64,000 nt of DNA from Nelumbo lutea (GCA_022828595.1 JAKGHH010000008.1:2230728-2294727); one strand, 5' to 3'. Shown: positions 21,316-33,032, numbered from the stretch's first letter. Program-made: numbers and translations. The notes: generated by a model from the sequence alone, not told the origin.

Positions 21316-23039
21316 ATGGCCTCCTCCAGCAACACCGGACGCGGCACGGAGACAAACGCCACCGGGGAGCAACTTCAGGTCCCCGTAGTGTGCGTTGGAC
21401 AGTTCACCATCCCCCTTTCGGCGGATGGGATCCCCATCCTGAACACGCCACAAGCAGTGGCACCCGTAAACCCTCCTACCACAAACGTCCCCTTTCATCT
21501 CCCCATTGAGACAACTTTCACTGAACCAACTGCCGTCCCCCTGGCAGCTAGCCAAGACCGGTTGGAGGACCTGGTGCAGTGCATGCGGGCAATGCAAGCC
21601 CAAATGCAACAGTTCCAGCAACACCAGCTTCACCAGCACCAAGTGCTGCACAACATCTCCCAGTATCACTACCAACAGCAGTTCCCCCAACTTCCACCTC
21701 GCCACCCCGCTCCGAGGCCAGTCAAGGCCTCCCCGCAGGATGGGCGCCCCCGCCAAGCGAAGGCCTCCCGGCCCCAAAACCACCCCAACAGCCAGGCCTC
21801 GTCCCCAGGCCGAAGAGAGAGAAATGTCATCCCCGCCTCGCAACCCGCGGGTGGGTCGGGAACCTCGCCCGCGAGGTTGGCACCCCGGCGCTCCAAGCCC
21901 GAGCTCCCGCTCATCGAAAATCGATTCAGCGCCCTGGCGGCGGACTACCAGCACTCCGGGCCCATCGAGGTCGGTAACATGGAGGCCAGCAGCGCTAGCA
22001 CAAGGCCCGCTCAACGGCGAAGGCGCCGGCAAAGCCGCCAGACCGCCACCCGCGCCTTGTCGGAAGTCAGAGGCAAAGCCACGAGCTCGGACGAGGTAGG
22101 AGCTACCCTGGCCCTCTCCATTCCTTCCCCCCTCGCATCGGAACTCCTGGCGGTCCCCTTACCCAGAGACTTCAAACTCCCACCTCTGGACAAGTACGAC
22201 GGGTCCTTCGACCCCAACGACCACGTTGACGCCTTTCAGTCGCAAATGCACCTCGCCAGGGCTAGCGAATCGTGCATGTGCGTGGCCTTTACCACCACCC
22301 TCAGGGGGGTAGCCCGCACTTGGTACAGGAACCTGGCCCCCGGGTCGATAAAGTGCTGGGCCCAGTTCGTGCAAGTCTTCACCACGCACTTCTTCACCAG
22401 CGGACGGTGCCCCAGAACAGAGGAAAGCATCTTTGGAGTGGTCCAAAGAGAAGGAGAGTCTATTCGGGGCTACATCAAGTGGTTCAATGAGGCATGCTTG
22501 CAAATACCACGGTTGGACCCCGCAGTGCAGCTCGCGGCGTCCAAAAAAGGGGTGACGCACAAAGAGTTCAAATGGCACATGGTGGCCAACCAGCCCGCGA
22601 CCGTGGCCGAATTCCTCAAACTCGCGGATAAGTTCATGAGGACGGAGGAAGAGATCAACCAACGAACCGAAGCGGGAACGAGAAAAGAAAGAGAGAAGGC
22701 GAGCTCTCCAACCCGGTGAGTAGAAAAAACCCGACCCGGGAGCCGAAGCCGAACCAGTCCTTCCGGGCCCCCTTAGCAGTTCGGACGGACTACACGCCGT
22801 TGAACACGAGGCGGACAGAGATCTTAATGACGATCAAAGACGCTCCGTATGTTAAGTGGCCACCTCGCCTGAAGGGAAATCCGAACGATAGAAACAAGAA
22901 TTTGTATTGTAGTTTCCATCGAGACCATGGTCATAGCACCGAGCAGTGTAATAACCTCCGCGACGAGATAGAGGGACTCATCCGTCGCGGATACTTGAGA
23001 AATTTCGTACAACACAATAACAATAAAGCAGGTCGGTAA
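21316..23039 (+). pseudogene. gag: Tat element gag (frameshifted)
   Basis: The gag open frame runs 21316-22719 (467 codons). The first half is Pro/Gln-rich and low-complexity. The Retrotrans_gag (PF03732) region lies at about residues 290-400, with the ARTWY-type core around W336. The frame closes with TGA at 22717-22719. The next 324 bases (22716-23039) continue gag homology in another frame with a YCSFHRDHGHSTEQC block, the knuckle-like motif of this lineage, followed by EIEGLIRRGYLRNFV. So there is a frameshift at about 22690-22715, with a TAA at 23037-23039 before protease. Gag would form the particle that packages element RNA. The start ATG at 21316 is 85 bases after the LTR. Confidence 0.9.
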
Positions 23040-26000
23040 GGGGAGCAAGAAAAGGATGCACCCGAGTCTAGCAACAGACCTGCCGAACCGTTGCAGAAGC
23101 AGCCTCCGGAAGAAAGGCCTGTTCGGGGAACCATCCATGTAATAGTGGGAGGATCCGTAGTAGCGGGGTGTACCTCAGCAGCAGCCCGGACTTCAGTTCA
23201 CGAAGTGGCCCTCGAAGAAAGGAACCCCCCGAAGAGGCCAAAGACTGAAGAGCCAATCTTTTTCACGGAGGACGACGTGCGAGGAGTCCACTACCCCCAT
23301 GATGACGCGCTTGTCATTAAGCTAAGGATTAGCGATTTCGAGGTCAGGCGCGTGCTCGTAGATTCGGGCAGCTCAGCGGACATCCTCTTCAAATCGGCAT
23401 TTGACCAGCTGCAGTTAAAGAGGAGCGAGCTGAAGCCCGCGAACACTCCCCTGGTAGGTTTCAGCGGAGAGGAAGTTAGGCCCCTCGGGAAAATAACTGT
23501 CCCTGTGGAAGTCAGCACATGGCCTTGTGCGGTCAGACTCAACCATGATTTCCTGGTAGTCGCGACCCCCTCCCCATACAACGCCATAATAGGGCGGCCG
23601 ATCACGCATGTCTTACGGGCGGCGGTCTCCACCTACTATTTGGCCATGAAGTTCCCTACGGACTTCGGTATAGGGGTAGCGCGGGGCGACCAGCTCGAGT
23701 CCCGCAAGTGCTACGTTGCCGCCCTAAAGGGAAAAACCAAGACGGCCGACGACCTCGAGCTGGAGCGGCCGGTGGATCAAGGTGAGGAGCGAGCTTCGCC
23801 CACGGAGGAAACAGTCGCAATCCAGGCTTCAGCTACGGACCCAACTTGCACACTAAGCATCGGAGCTTCCATCGAAGATCCCCTACGAGCCGAACTGGTA
23901 AGTTTTTTACTCCAAAATTTAGATATTTTTGCTTGGTCCGCGGCTGACATGCCCGGCATTAGCCCCAGACTGATAACTCACAAGCTTAATACTGACCCTG
24001 TAGTCAGACCCGTTAGACAGAAGAAACGCAACTTAGCCCCAGAACGCTGGAGAGCGGTCGACGAGGAGGTTGAGAAGCTCCTTGTAGCAAACTTCATAAG
24101 GGAAGTCTACTACCCGAGCTGGGTGGCCAACCCGGTGTTGGTAAAAAAGGCAAACGGCAAGTGGCGCATGTGCGTCGACTATACCGACATGAACCGAGCT
24201 TGCCCGAAAGACTGCTTCCCCCTCCCCAGAATTGACCGCCTAGTGGACGCGACCTCGGGAAACGAGTTGCTAAGCTTCCTGGACGCCTACTCGGGCTACA
24301 ACCAAGTTAGGATGGACCCATCCGATGAGGAAAAAACCAGCTTCATTACCGAGTTCGGCCTGTATTGCTACAAAGTCATGCCCTTCGGACTAAAAAACGC
24401 CGGGGCAACTTTCCAAAGACTTGTAAATAAGCTGTTTCGGCCCATGATTGGTACGAAGATAGAGTGCTATGTAGACGACATGGTCGTCAAAACTCAGTTT
24501 TCACAAGAGTTAATACAAAACTTAGATTATGTTTTCCAAATCCTGCGACATTTTAGCATGAAGTTGAATCCCAACAAGTGTGTCTTCGGCGTCACCTCGG
24601 GCAAGTTCCTAGGCTACATTGTCAATCGGCGCGGTATTGAGGCCAACCCGGACAAAGTAAAAGCCGTTCTAGATATGAAACCACCTCGGAAAGTAAAAGA
24701 GGTCCAGAGGCTAAACGGCTGCATAGCCGCTCTAAGCCGCTTCTTATCCAAGTCAGCAGACCGCTGCCTACCCTTCTTCAAGGCAGTCAAAGGCAAAGGG
24801 TTCGAATGGACCCAGGACTGCCAGTTCGCGTTCGACGAACTAAAAGGTTACCTCGCTAGTATACCAACCTTAGCCCGGCCCGAGGTGGGCGAGGTCTTAC
24901 AACTGTACCTCTCGGCGAGCGACGAGGCGGTCAGTTCGGTACTAATAAAGGAAACAGACCGGGTCCAACGACCCATATATTATGTTAGTAAGATTTTGCA
25001 GGGAGCAGAGGCAAGGTACCCGGAGATAGAAAAACTAGCATACGCCCTAGTAATAGCAGCTTGGAAACTCCGCCCGTACTTCCAGGCTCATACAGTCATC
25101 GTCCTAACTGACAAGCCTCTCAGACAAGTTTTACTCAAACCCGAAGTCTCCGGTCGACTGACGAAATGGGCCATCGAACTCAGCGAGTACGATCTCCAGT
25201 ACAAACCGAGAACCGCTATCAAGGCCCAAGCTCTGGCAGATTTTATCGCCGAGTGCACTTTCAGCCACGAAGCCCCGCAGGTCGAGCCCGAGGTCCCCAT
25301 TTGCGGTGAACCCGGAGCTCCTGAGCCCATAGAGTTCGAACCCCGTGAAGTAGCATCCAGTGTGGCATCTCTCCTGATCAGGCGAAGAGCGAATTGGGAT
25401 GAGGAGCCCTAGATCCTTCACGTGGATGGTTCCTCGAACCGACAGGGCAGCGGAGCTGGAATAGTCTTGTGCGGCCCGAGCGGCACAAAAGTAGAGTACG
25501 CGCTACGCTTTGAGTTCGCGGCATCCAACAACGAGGCAGAGTACGAAGCACTAATCGCCGGGCTGGACCTAGCGCGAAAGTTAAAGGCAAAACACTTGGT
25601 CATCTGCAGCGATTCTCAGCTCGTGGTGAACCAAGTTACCGGCGAGTACGAAGCACGCGATCTCTCCATGATCGCATATTTGGCCAAAGTAAAAGTAGCC
25701 CTGCTCAACTTCCGGTCACACATCATCAGGCAAATCCCGAGGTCCGAAAACACTGAGGCCGACGCCCTGTCCCGGTTAGCCAGCACGAGTCACAACAATA
25801 TGAGAACCGTGTACATAGAGGACTTACCTCGACCTAGTATTCTCGGGGGGACAGAGGAGGTCGCTCCCATCTTAGAAGCAGAGCCGAGCTGGATCGATCC
25901 ACTCGTGAGCTTCCTGATAGACGGAACCCTCCCTGTAGAACGCAATGCCGCCAAAAGGGTGCAGCGCCAGGCGGCCAAGTATGTCATAATAGACGAACGG

Positions 26001-27116
26001 TGATACCGACGGTCGTACACGCTCCCCTATTTGCGGTGCCTGCGACCTACCGAAAGCCGAGTTTGTACTCCGTGACACTCATGAAGGCCTGTGCGGCGGA
26101 CACTTGGGGGCAGAGCACTCGCCCAAAAGGCACTTCGACAAGGATACTATTGGCCAACGATGAAGGCAGAAGCTGTCGAGCTTGTCAGAAAATGCGACAA
26201 GTGTCAGAAGCACGCTAACATCCACCATCAACCTGCCTCCGACCTCAAATACCTCGCCAGCCCGTGGCCCTTTACACAATGAGGCATCGACCTCCTCGGG
26301 CCATTCCCACCAGCAGCAGGCGGGCGAAAATTCTTAGTTGTTGCGGTAGATTATTTTACGAAGTGGATAGAAGCCGAACCTCTGGCAACTGTTTCGGCCC
26401 GAAACATACAGAACTTCTTTTGGAAGAACATAGTATGTCGCTTCGGATTACCTCGGGTTCTAATTTCCGACAACGGCAAACAGTTTGAGGATATCAAGTT
26501 CCAAGAGTGGTGCCAGGACATGGGGATTCGGAAAAATTTCACGTCAGTCGCGCACCCACAGGCAAACGGTCAGACGGAAGTAATGAACAGAGCCATCCTA
26601 CGCGGGCTGAAAGCACGTCTGGATCGAGCTAAGGGATTGTGGGCCGAAGAGCTACCAAGTGTCTTATGGGCTCACCGAACGACCGAAAAAGCAGCCACGG
26701 GAGAAACCCCCTTCAACCTCACCTACGGCACTGAAGCGGTGATCCCGGCGGAAATCGAAATACCAACGTTGCGATTAGAAACATACGACGATCGGACGAA
26801 CGGAGACGAGTTACGCACCAACCTCGACCTACTGGACGAGGTAAGGGACCTCGCGCACATCCGAACAGCGGCATACCAGCAGCAGGTAGCCCGCTACTAC
26901 AATAGCAGAGTAAAGCGACGAAGCTTCCGAGTCGGCGTCCTGGTCCTCCGAAAAATTATGGTTCCCGAACCCGGCGTCGGCAAGCTTGGACCTAATTGGG
27001 AAGGTCCCTATAAAGTAAAAACAGCGCTCGGGGGCGCATATGAACTCGAAACCTTGGAAGGCAAACGAGTACCCCGAACGTGGAACATCGTGAACTTGAG
27101 GCGATACTACCTATAA
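23040..27116 (+). pseudogene. pol: Tat element pol (protease, RT, dual RNase H, integrase), disabled
   Basis: The protease active site DSGSSAD is at 23361-23381. RT runs about 24060-24650, with FLDAYSGYNQ and the YVDDM catalytic motif at 24468-24482. The gypsy-type RNase H spans about 24800-25250. A second, RVT_3-type RNase H follows from 25413 to about 25790 (DGSSNRQGSGAG, SNNEAEYEA, CSDSQLV). The integrase has its zinc finger at about 26080-26220 (CDKCQKH) and a catalytic core with D (GIDLLGPF, 26283-), D (SDNG) and E (GQTEVMNR). Lesions are TAG at 25410-25412, TGA at 26001-26003, TGA at 26280-26282, and frameshifts around 26040-26110. All three stops fall where the family has Trp. The last open stretch (26520-27116) ends in the NLRRYYL-type terminus. 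Pol would copy element RNA and integrate the DNA, but this copy cannot. Confidence 0.93.
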
Positions 27117-27309
27117 ACCACCTAGCGAAGTGGACAAAGTTAGGCCGTGCCACAAGGCAAGCCGAGGAACTTCAAAACATTATCATCTCGGCAAAAAATC
27201 AGTTCGCGGCATAAAAGACCACGGAAATCTAAAAACCCGGCAAAGAAACAGCTCGGGGAAGATGAGCAAGGGGAAAAAGACACTCCATTGCAAGAAACAG
27301 TACATTGGC

Positions 27310-27330
27310 AAAAAAAAAAAAAAAAAAAAA
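27310..27330 (+). repeat. Poly(A) tract of 21
   Basis: A homopolymer between the end of pol and the stop codon of the antisense gene. It directly follows that stop on the minus strand as poly(T). Confidence 0.8.
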
Positions 27331-29303
27331 CTACATGCCCGGAGCAACTTCTTCGCCATCGGAAGGCACTTCAACAACACTCGAAGGCCCTGCCTCTCCT
27401 TCAGAGTCCGACTCACCATCGGCAGCATTGGCCATCTCCTGAGTTATGCGCGAAGTGGTTATGGCACTTACATCGAGGTCGAGGTATGTATTCCGGATCA
27501 TCCACCGGCTCAACTTGAACCCCCTCCTGTAAGAGTCCACCATCAGATCGTCAAAACGCGGGGAGGCAATGTAGTCTTCAACTGCCTTCTTTTTGGCGTC
27601 TTCAATGCTTTGGGAGAAAATCTGTGTTCTCTCCCTAATGTCCTCCTGAAGATACTCGATTTGATGTTGCAAATCCAACTTTAAGTCCGCCATGTGCTTG
27701 ACAACTACCCCCATGGCCTTGGCGTCACGCTGAGACCTCGCCTGTCTGGCCATCGCGACGCGAGCAGCCTTTTCAGCAGCGTAAGCAGCCGCCTCAGCAG
27801 CCCAGGTATTTGCCTCTGCAGCACGGAAGGCCTCTTCAGCCGCATGAGCAGCAGCCTCAGCAGCTCGCGCCTGTCGCGAGCTCCTCTCCACTTGGGCAGC
27901 CAAGGCATGAATTGAAGAATTCACCTACCAAAAGAAAGAAGTGAGCAAATAACAGCAGAAGCAACAAAATAAAAAAGGAAGACGACATCTCACTTACCAC
28001 CATGGCATGTGTTACGGCGCGGCAAGCGACCTGATTCAAGGGAAGATCGGTCCACGCCGCGATCTCCTCGGGGAAAGTAGCGTCCCTACTCTTTTGAAGA
28101 GCGTAGTTCGGCATCAACACGCTCCTAAACTCCCCTTGAGCTCCCGAGCCTGAGGGCCCAGCCCGCGTATGAGCAGACCCGGAGTGAGGAGCACTTGAGT
28201 ACGCAGGAGCGCCTGTATGAGTGGTTTCAGCAAAAGGCGCCCCGGCAGTCTCGTGCACCGGTGGAGTCACTTCGGGCTCCCTGGGAAGATCCTTTGTCGT
28301 ATGGTCTGGGGCTTGGGGCTCCTCATCCAGGGGCAGCTCGGTACGAGTTCGCTTGGCGACCCGCTTCCTCCTCTTCATACCTTGGAACAAATGCCCGCCG
28401 CGAGTTCTCTCCGCATCCATCACACCTGCAGAACGAGTTCAACATCAGAAAAAATGAAGGAACAGAGCATGCAAGAAACTGCATAGCCAGAAACCTACCC
28501 GAACTCAGGCCGGCTGCAAAAAGCTTAGCCTCCGTTAAGTAGTGGTGGCACTTTAAGCATTGCCGTGCCCACTGCCGGAGACCCTTCACCGTCTCTTTAT
28601 CAAGAGTTACGCCCAAGTCGGGAGCGGCCTCACCCCACCCGGTCTGAAAGGGCCATCCTTGTGCACTTCGCACGCCGAAATAGTCCCACTTCCACGCCGG
28701 GACCTTGTTAGGGAGATCGTGCAGAAGCTTAAAACCATGGCGAGGAGTAAGGTAATACGCCCGTATCCCCCCAGGAAGAGGACCCGCCTGTCTCTTGAGC
28801 ATCAAGATAGAGGAGAATATCTCTAAGTCCAAGGGGAAATTCTGCTCGCAAAAAAGGGATATCGTCCCCACCAGGTTCTGAATAGAGTTCGGATGAAGCT
28901 GGCCAATGGTAACACTGAAGTGGTTTATGACTTCGACGAGGAGGGGATGGAAAGGAAGTCGCAACCCTGCGGCAAGCTGCTCTCGAAAAATCACGATCTC
29001 GTCGGGACCGTGTTCCCAAGGAAAGCTACCCGAAGGAATGAAATAGGTGTACCCCCCAGGAAGATTGTAGGACAGAAGTATGGATTGAAGCCCCTCAGGC
29101 GTCATGGTCGAAGGACCAAACCTGTCTAGCATCCGACCTCGGCGGGAGGTAGACGCCAAACTGCCCGAAGCAACTCGGCCCGCTAGTTCATAGTCTTCAA
29201 GCTCCACCTCGGGGTCACTGAGGCAGTCTGGGGACACGGCTCGGTTGGTGGAACCTACGTCGGCCCTACTCGAAGAATCGTCTGAGCTATCAAAGCTAGA
29301 CAT
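27331..29303 (-). CDS. Antisense three-exon gene of the Tat element (PF04195-like)
   Basis: Minus strand, exons 28499-29303, 27998-28425 and 27331-27924. Both introns are GT-AG (73 bp each) and the phases match (1 then 0), giving 608 codons without a stop. Residues 1-60 are Ser/Asp-rich. About 67-175 match the 'putative gypsy type transposon' family PF04195 (MTPEGLQSILLSYNLPGG, SFPWEHGPDE and QLHPNS blocks). Exon 2 has a basic cluster KRRKRVAKRTR at 286-296 that resembles a nuclear localisation signal. Exon 3 begins with an Ala-rich predicted coiled coil (about 415-500) and ends in an acidic tail. Antisense frames at this place are known in Tat elements, function unknown. It sits behind a TATA box at about 29480-29490, 177 bases upstream of the ATG. 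Unlike sense pol it is undamaged. Splicing is inferred from sequence only. Confidence 0.8.
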
Positions 29304-29479
29304 TGGGGAAAAGATAGATTCAAGAAAGTACTCACTGGAAAGTTTGAAGAACAAGCTAAAGAACCGTGAAGACTGTATAACCAGCCTCGACGTGAGCTGG
29401 AAGAAAGACGCGAGTTGGACGGTTGGACGCAAACTCGATAGACAACCGCAGAAGTGACAAACCAACCGGGGTCCCCCAC

Positions 29480-29490
29480 TATTTATAGCT
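29480..29490 (-). promoter_or_regulatory. TATA box of the antisense gene
   Basis: On the minus strand GCTATAAATAGTGGGGG gives a consensus CTATAAATA box, 177 bases upstream of the ATG at 29303. Transcription would start at about 29450. Confidence 0.6.
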
Positions 29491-29503
29491 ACAGTAACCA
29501 AGA

Positions 29504-29959
29504 ATCAACCGTGCAGACTGAAGACGATCCGATGGCCCACGTTCTTACCATCCTTGCAACCCTTAAAGTCGAGACGTGATTGGCGCACGTCTTTCCGAAA
29601 AAAGCGGAACGTCAGCACGTCTTTTTGAAACCGACGTCGCTTCGACACGCGTCTTTTCGAATCTGACGCGCCGCACGTCTCCCTGACAGTCGACGGCGTA
29701 CGTACAGCAGTGGCGTGCCTTTTTGAAATGACCCGCTGTCACGTCCCAGCGGCGCGAGTTGGTTTGAAATTTAAAACGCATGGTCACAACCACCAGCGTT
29801 TTTGAGTAAGGCACATTTCCAGCCTTCTTGAAAACCGAAAAAACCCTAGCAAAAGCGTCTCGTACAGTGAAGGTTTGAAGGACGGGACAAATCTACAACC
29901 ACCTCGTGAAAACTCCCCGCACCATGGCAAGGCCCTCGGCGCAAGGAGTGGGGGGCAAT
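29504..29959. other. Region between antisense promoter and 3' LTR, with purine tract
   Basis: GC-rich, with repeated GCACGTCTTTxxGAA-type motifs at about 29570-29680 (several ACGTCTTT copies), which may be upstream elements of the antisense promoter. It ends in the purine-rich AAGGAGTGGGGGGCAAT (29943-29959), the plus-strand primer site before the 3' LTR. Confidence 0.5.
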
Positions 29960-30975
29960 TGATGAAGGAAAATTTGGCCCGACCTCTTTATTATGAGACA
30001 CGTGGCAGAAACGACAGTTCGGCAAAAGGGGTCAAGCCTAGGCGGCAAGGGCACACTCCGCCGAACTAACCCACCTTGTAACAGCTTGGGGTAGACTTCG
30101 CCCAACGCCTTGAAACAGCTCGGGATAGACTTCGCCGAACTACCATCTTGTAACAGCTCGGGGTAGACTTCGCCGAACTACCATCTTGTAACAGCTCGGG
30201 GTAGACTTCGCCGAACTGCCACCTTGTAACAGCTCGGGGTAGACTTCGCCGAACTGACCGCCTTATAACAGCTCGGGGTAGACTTCGCCGAACTGACCGC
30301 CTTGTAACAGCTCGGGATAGACTTCGCCGAACTACCACCTTGTAACAGCTCGGGGTAGACTTCGCCGAACTGCCACCTTGTAACAGCTCGGGACAGACTT
30401 CGCCGAACCGACCCACCTTGTTACAGTTCGGGATACCTCCGAGCTCAAGACCGCCTCGCTCAGCACTTCACATCATCTTCTAGGCACCAAAGCCAAACAA
30501 GTCGTACCATGCCTGGCACCAGGGAATTCCGTGCCCGAGGGCGCCACGCCTGACTGACTTGGGATCTGACGTTTGGCAGCAGCACTCTAAACGGCCACCT
30601 GCCACCGCCACTGACGCCGCCATCTCCAGTTGGACGGTCAGGCAGTGACGGTTAGGCAGTGACGGTTCTGTCTCAGCAGAAGGGACGACAGCCGAGTTGA
30701 CAAACGCCAGAGTAATCATACCCGATCTGACAAGGGCCTCGGGGCGAGTACGCGAAGCGACTATAAGAGCCCCCTGCCCCCCCGGTAAGAGAGGTATGCA
30801 AAAACTTTGCGCTATCTGGTATTACCTTGCTTTTGAAAGATTCTAACTTGAGCTTCGGATCCTCTACACCGGGTTCCCCCCGGAGCTTTCCCATCTCTCC
30901 CGTTTCAGGATCCCTGCTACCTCGTTCGAAAGCAAGGTAGCAGACAGCTAAGACCAGCTGGATCGCGCTCCATCA
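29960..30975 (+). repeat. 3' LTR of the Tat element
   Basis: 1016 bp, matching the 5' LTR with roughly 25-30 differences by eye, mostly transitions, and one 2-bp insertion near 30790. G-box at 29999-30004, tandem array at about 30074-30430, TATA box at 30761-30769. Confidence 0.92.
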
Positions 30976-30980
30976 CAAAC
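30976..30980. repeat. Target-site duplication, right (CAAAC)
   Basis: Exact copy of 20213-20217. Confidence 0.9.
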
Positions 30981-31034
30981 GAAATAAGCTAAAATTTGAA
31001 ACAAAAATAGGTATTGCAACCAAATACAGCCTTA

Positions 31035-31154
31035 GACTCAGTTTAGGAAGAGTGTAAATATAAATATGTACAGTGCAAAACTTTGTATGTGGTACTGCCA
31101 AAACTTATATTTGTACTGTACATATTTGCATTTGCACTATTCCCAAACTGAGTC
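31035..31154. mobile_element. Palindromic GACTCAGTTT MITE
   Basis: The left arm GACTCAGTTTAGGAAGAGTG mirrors CACTATTCCCAAACTGAGTC. The 120-bp unit folds end to end. It starts at the base after the TTA that closes the split Tourist-like MITE, so two small elements are stacked. Relatives lie at 43270-43375 and 45901-46017. Confidence 0.65.
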
Positions 31155-33032
31155 TAATAGGGTTAGGAAATGAAATGGACTGGGGCGATTTGATATGTGA
31201 TCATGCTTCATCAGCCATTTAGCATATTTGCATCCTCAAAAAGGATCCAAATTTCAAAATATATCTCACCGGATTTCTTTTGCTTCCATTTATGTTTTAG
31301 TTTGTTTATTTGCATGACATAAGAAATTTTATACAACCTAATGCAAAGAAGAATCCAAAGCAAGAGGGAACCTGAATACTCTTATGCATTTATATTCTTG
31401 CAAATGGAGTTGCAGTGCAAAGAAATGAAGCCTTAGGTTTTGGTCCATTTATATGTCCTGACTATATAAATGGATCCGATTGGGATTCATCCCACATTAT
31501 CTGACCAGGATGGGAATCACATAAAGTGATCCATTTCATACCTTGCATGGGGCGTTTGGATCTCCTATGGTCCTACTCACATCTATCTACCGGACACTAG
31601 AGCATATATTGAAAACTTTTTCTTATGAATAATAGCATACAAGTACAGGATATGTTCCTGATATATAACTGTGATGTGGTATCGTATGCGGGTTGGAGAT
31701 TCGGACAGCTGTATGGTATCCATTCATTATTCACTTGGTATCCCTTGGTACATGGAGGCATGGGATCCAACTTACATAAGTGCAGGCTCTCCGTAGTAAG
31801 GTCAATAGGCCTGTTCCAACCCCATCCCCACTCTTGTCCTAACCAACAACAAAATGAAAGGCAAGGAGGAGGTTCTCTATATGACCTATCACATTTTTTT
31901 TCCCACATGGAAGGATGATGTAGTCCTGGTCACCACCTTTTACTAATATTTTCTACAATTAATATTAACCATTAAAAATTTTGACATTTTAATCTTAAAC
32001 TTGTAGGAAAATAGGTATTCATTTTGAGAAGACATGCTATTTTTTAAAAATTTTAAAATGATTTTTTTTGGGTAAAAGGGAAAGCAAAAAAGAACACAAT
32101 AGAATCGAGAGGCACCAAGCACACCCGAACACAAAAACTAGACCTAGGATGCCACCCAACAAAACGTCTCTGCCTTTTGCTAAGACCGTCCATAGCAATC
32201 TGAGCAAGCATTCAATGAATTTTTCACAAGAGTGTACTTAGTGATCGGGCCCAGTATCATTCTTACAATCCATACAAGAAGGAGACGATAGACACGAAAT
32301 AAGCTCCTTGTAATCTCGAAAGCCCATTTTAGGCCCACTACCATATTGGCAAGTAAAGGTTATTTGGTCGTTCAGTAGTTTTCCCTGAACGATCCGATCA
32401 GCAGACCCGCTCCTCCAAGGAGATTATCATCTATACAGCCCTATTTGGTTTCTTTTTCACGGAGTAGTGAAATTGTATGTGATTCTCATGGCCCAATTCC
32501 AGATTACTCCAGTCAAGGGGCCAATGAAAATCAGGCGCCCAACAAATGTTTTCATTTCTTTCGGGCCCATCCAGATGCAGATTGCTGATTGCCGGCCCAC
32601 ACGATGGACAGGACAGAGGACTCGGGTCTCAGGACTCTGGAGGAAAGCATCTCTCCTCTCGCTGTCTCACCGATCTGAAAGGACAGCTTTATACGCATCT
32701 AGATCTCACCCTTTGATCTATAACAAAGTACATACAATGAAATGCTTTCAACTAATGTGATCTTACGTACATGCACTGAAAGCTGTGGTCCCTTTCCACT
32801 GGATTACGTGACGTGACACGCATTTAATCTTCCTTTTGCAATTATAAGAATTGAGCTGGGCCAAGTCCTGAAGAGTGGGCCTTTGGCTGTTGATTCCAAG
32901 GGCTCAACGGGACGATCACCATATTCATTTCATATGAGAGACCGAACATGCTTTTCACACAGGGCGCCTTACTCAAATAACATTATTGATGGAAGATTAA
33001 TAATTGGGATCTGTTCCTCACAAATGGAGCTT
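31155..33032. other. Spacer, no gene seen
   Basis: AT-rich; open frames of up to 103 codons on either strand lack family features. No RNA gene recognised. Confidence 0.4.

Larger units (their letters stand above)
20218..30975 (+). mobile_element. Full-length Tat-lineage Ty3/gypsy retrotransposon
   Basis: A 10,758-bp element: 5' LTR 20218-21231, primer-binding-like site 21234-21250, gag 21316-23039, pol 23040-27116, antisense gene 29303-27331, purine tract about 29943-29959, 3' LTR 29960-30975, duplication CAAAC on both sides. Pol order is protease, RT, RNase H, a second RNase H, integrase. The second RNase H and the antisense reading frame between pol and the 3' LTR are known marks of the Tat group (Retand/Ogre/Grande/RIRE2 relatives). 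The two LTRs differ at roughly 25-30 positions by eye in about 1 kb, so insertion is fairly recent. Sense gag-pol carries several stops and frameshifts, so this copy cannot make a complete polyprotein. Its base composition is clearly more GC-rich than the flanks. Confidence 0.95.
20065..31031. mobile_element. Tourist-like MITE split by the large retrotransposon
   Basis: The left part (20065-20217) starts GGCTGCGTTTGGTTG. The right part (30981-31031) ends CAACCAAATACAGCC. These ends are inverted repeats, and TTA lies just outside both (20062-20064 and 31032-31034). Taking out 20218-30975 and one CAAAC copy leaves a continuous MITE of about 204 bp. Relatives without the insertion lie at about 45174-45403 (reverse orientation) and about 46030-46251. 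The retrotransposon therefore landed in an older PIF/Harbinger-like MITE. Confidence 0.8.

Noticed and set aside
21298..22032. 244-codon frame opposite gag
   Set aside because: Shadow of GC-rich gag; gag has family domains and this frame has none.
28195..28542. Plus-strand frames across the antisense gene
   Set aside because: The minus strand has PF04195-like sequence and consistent splice sites; these are shadows.
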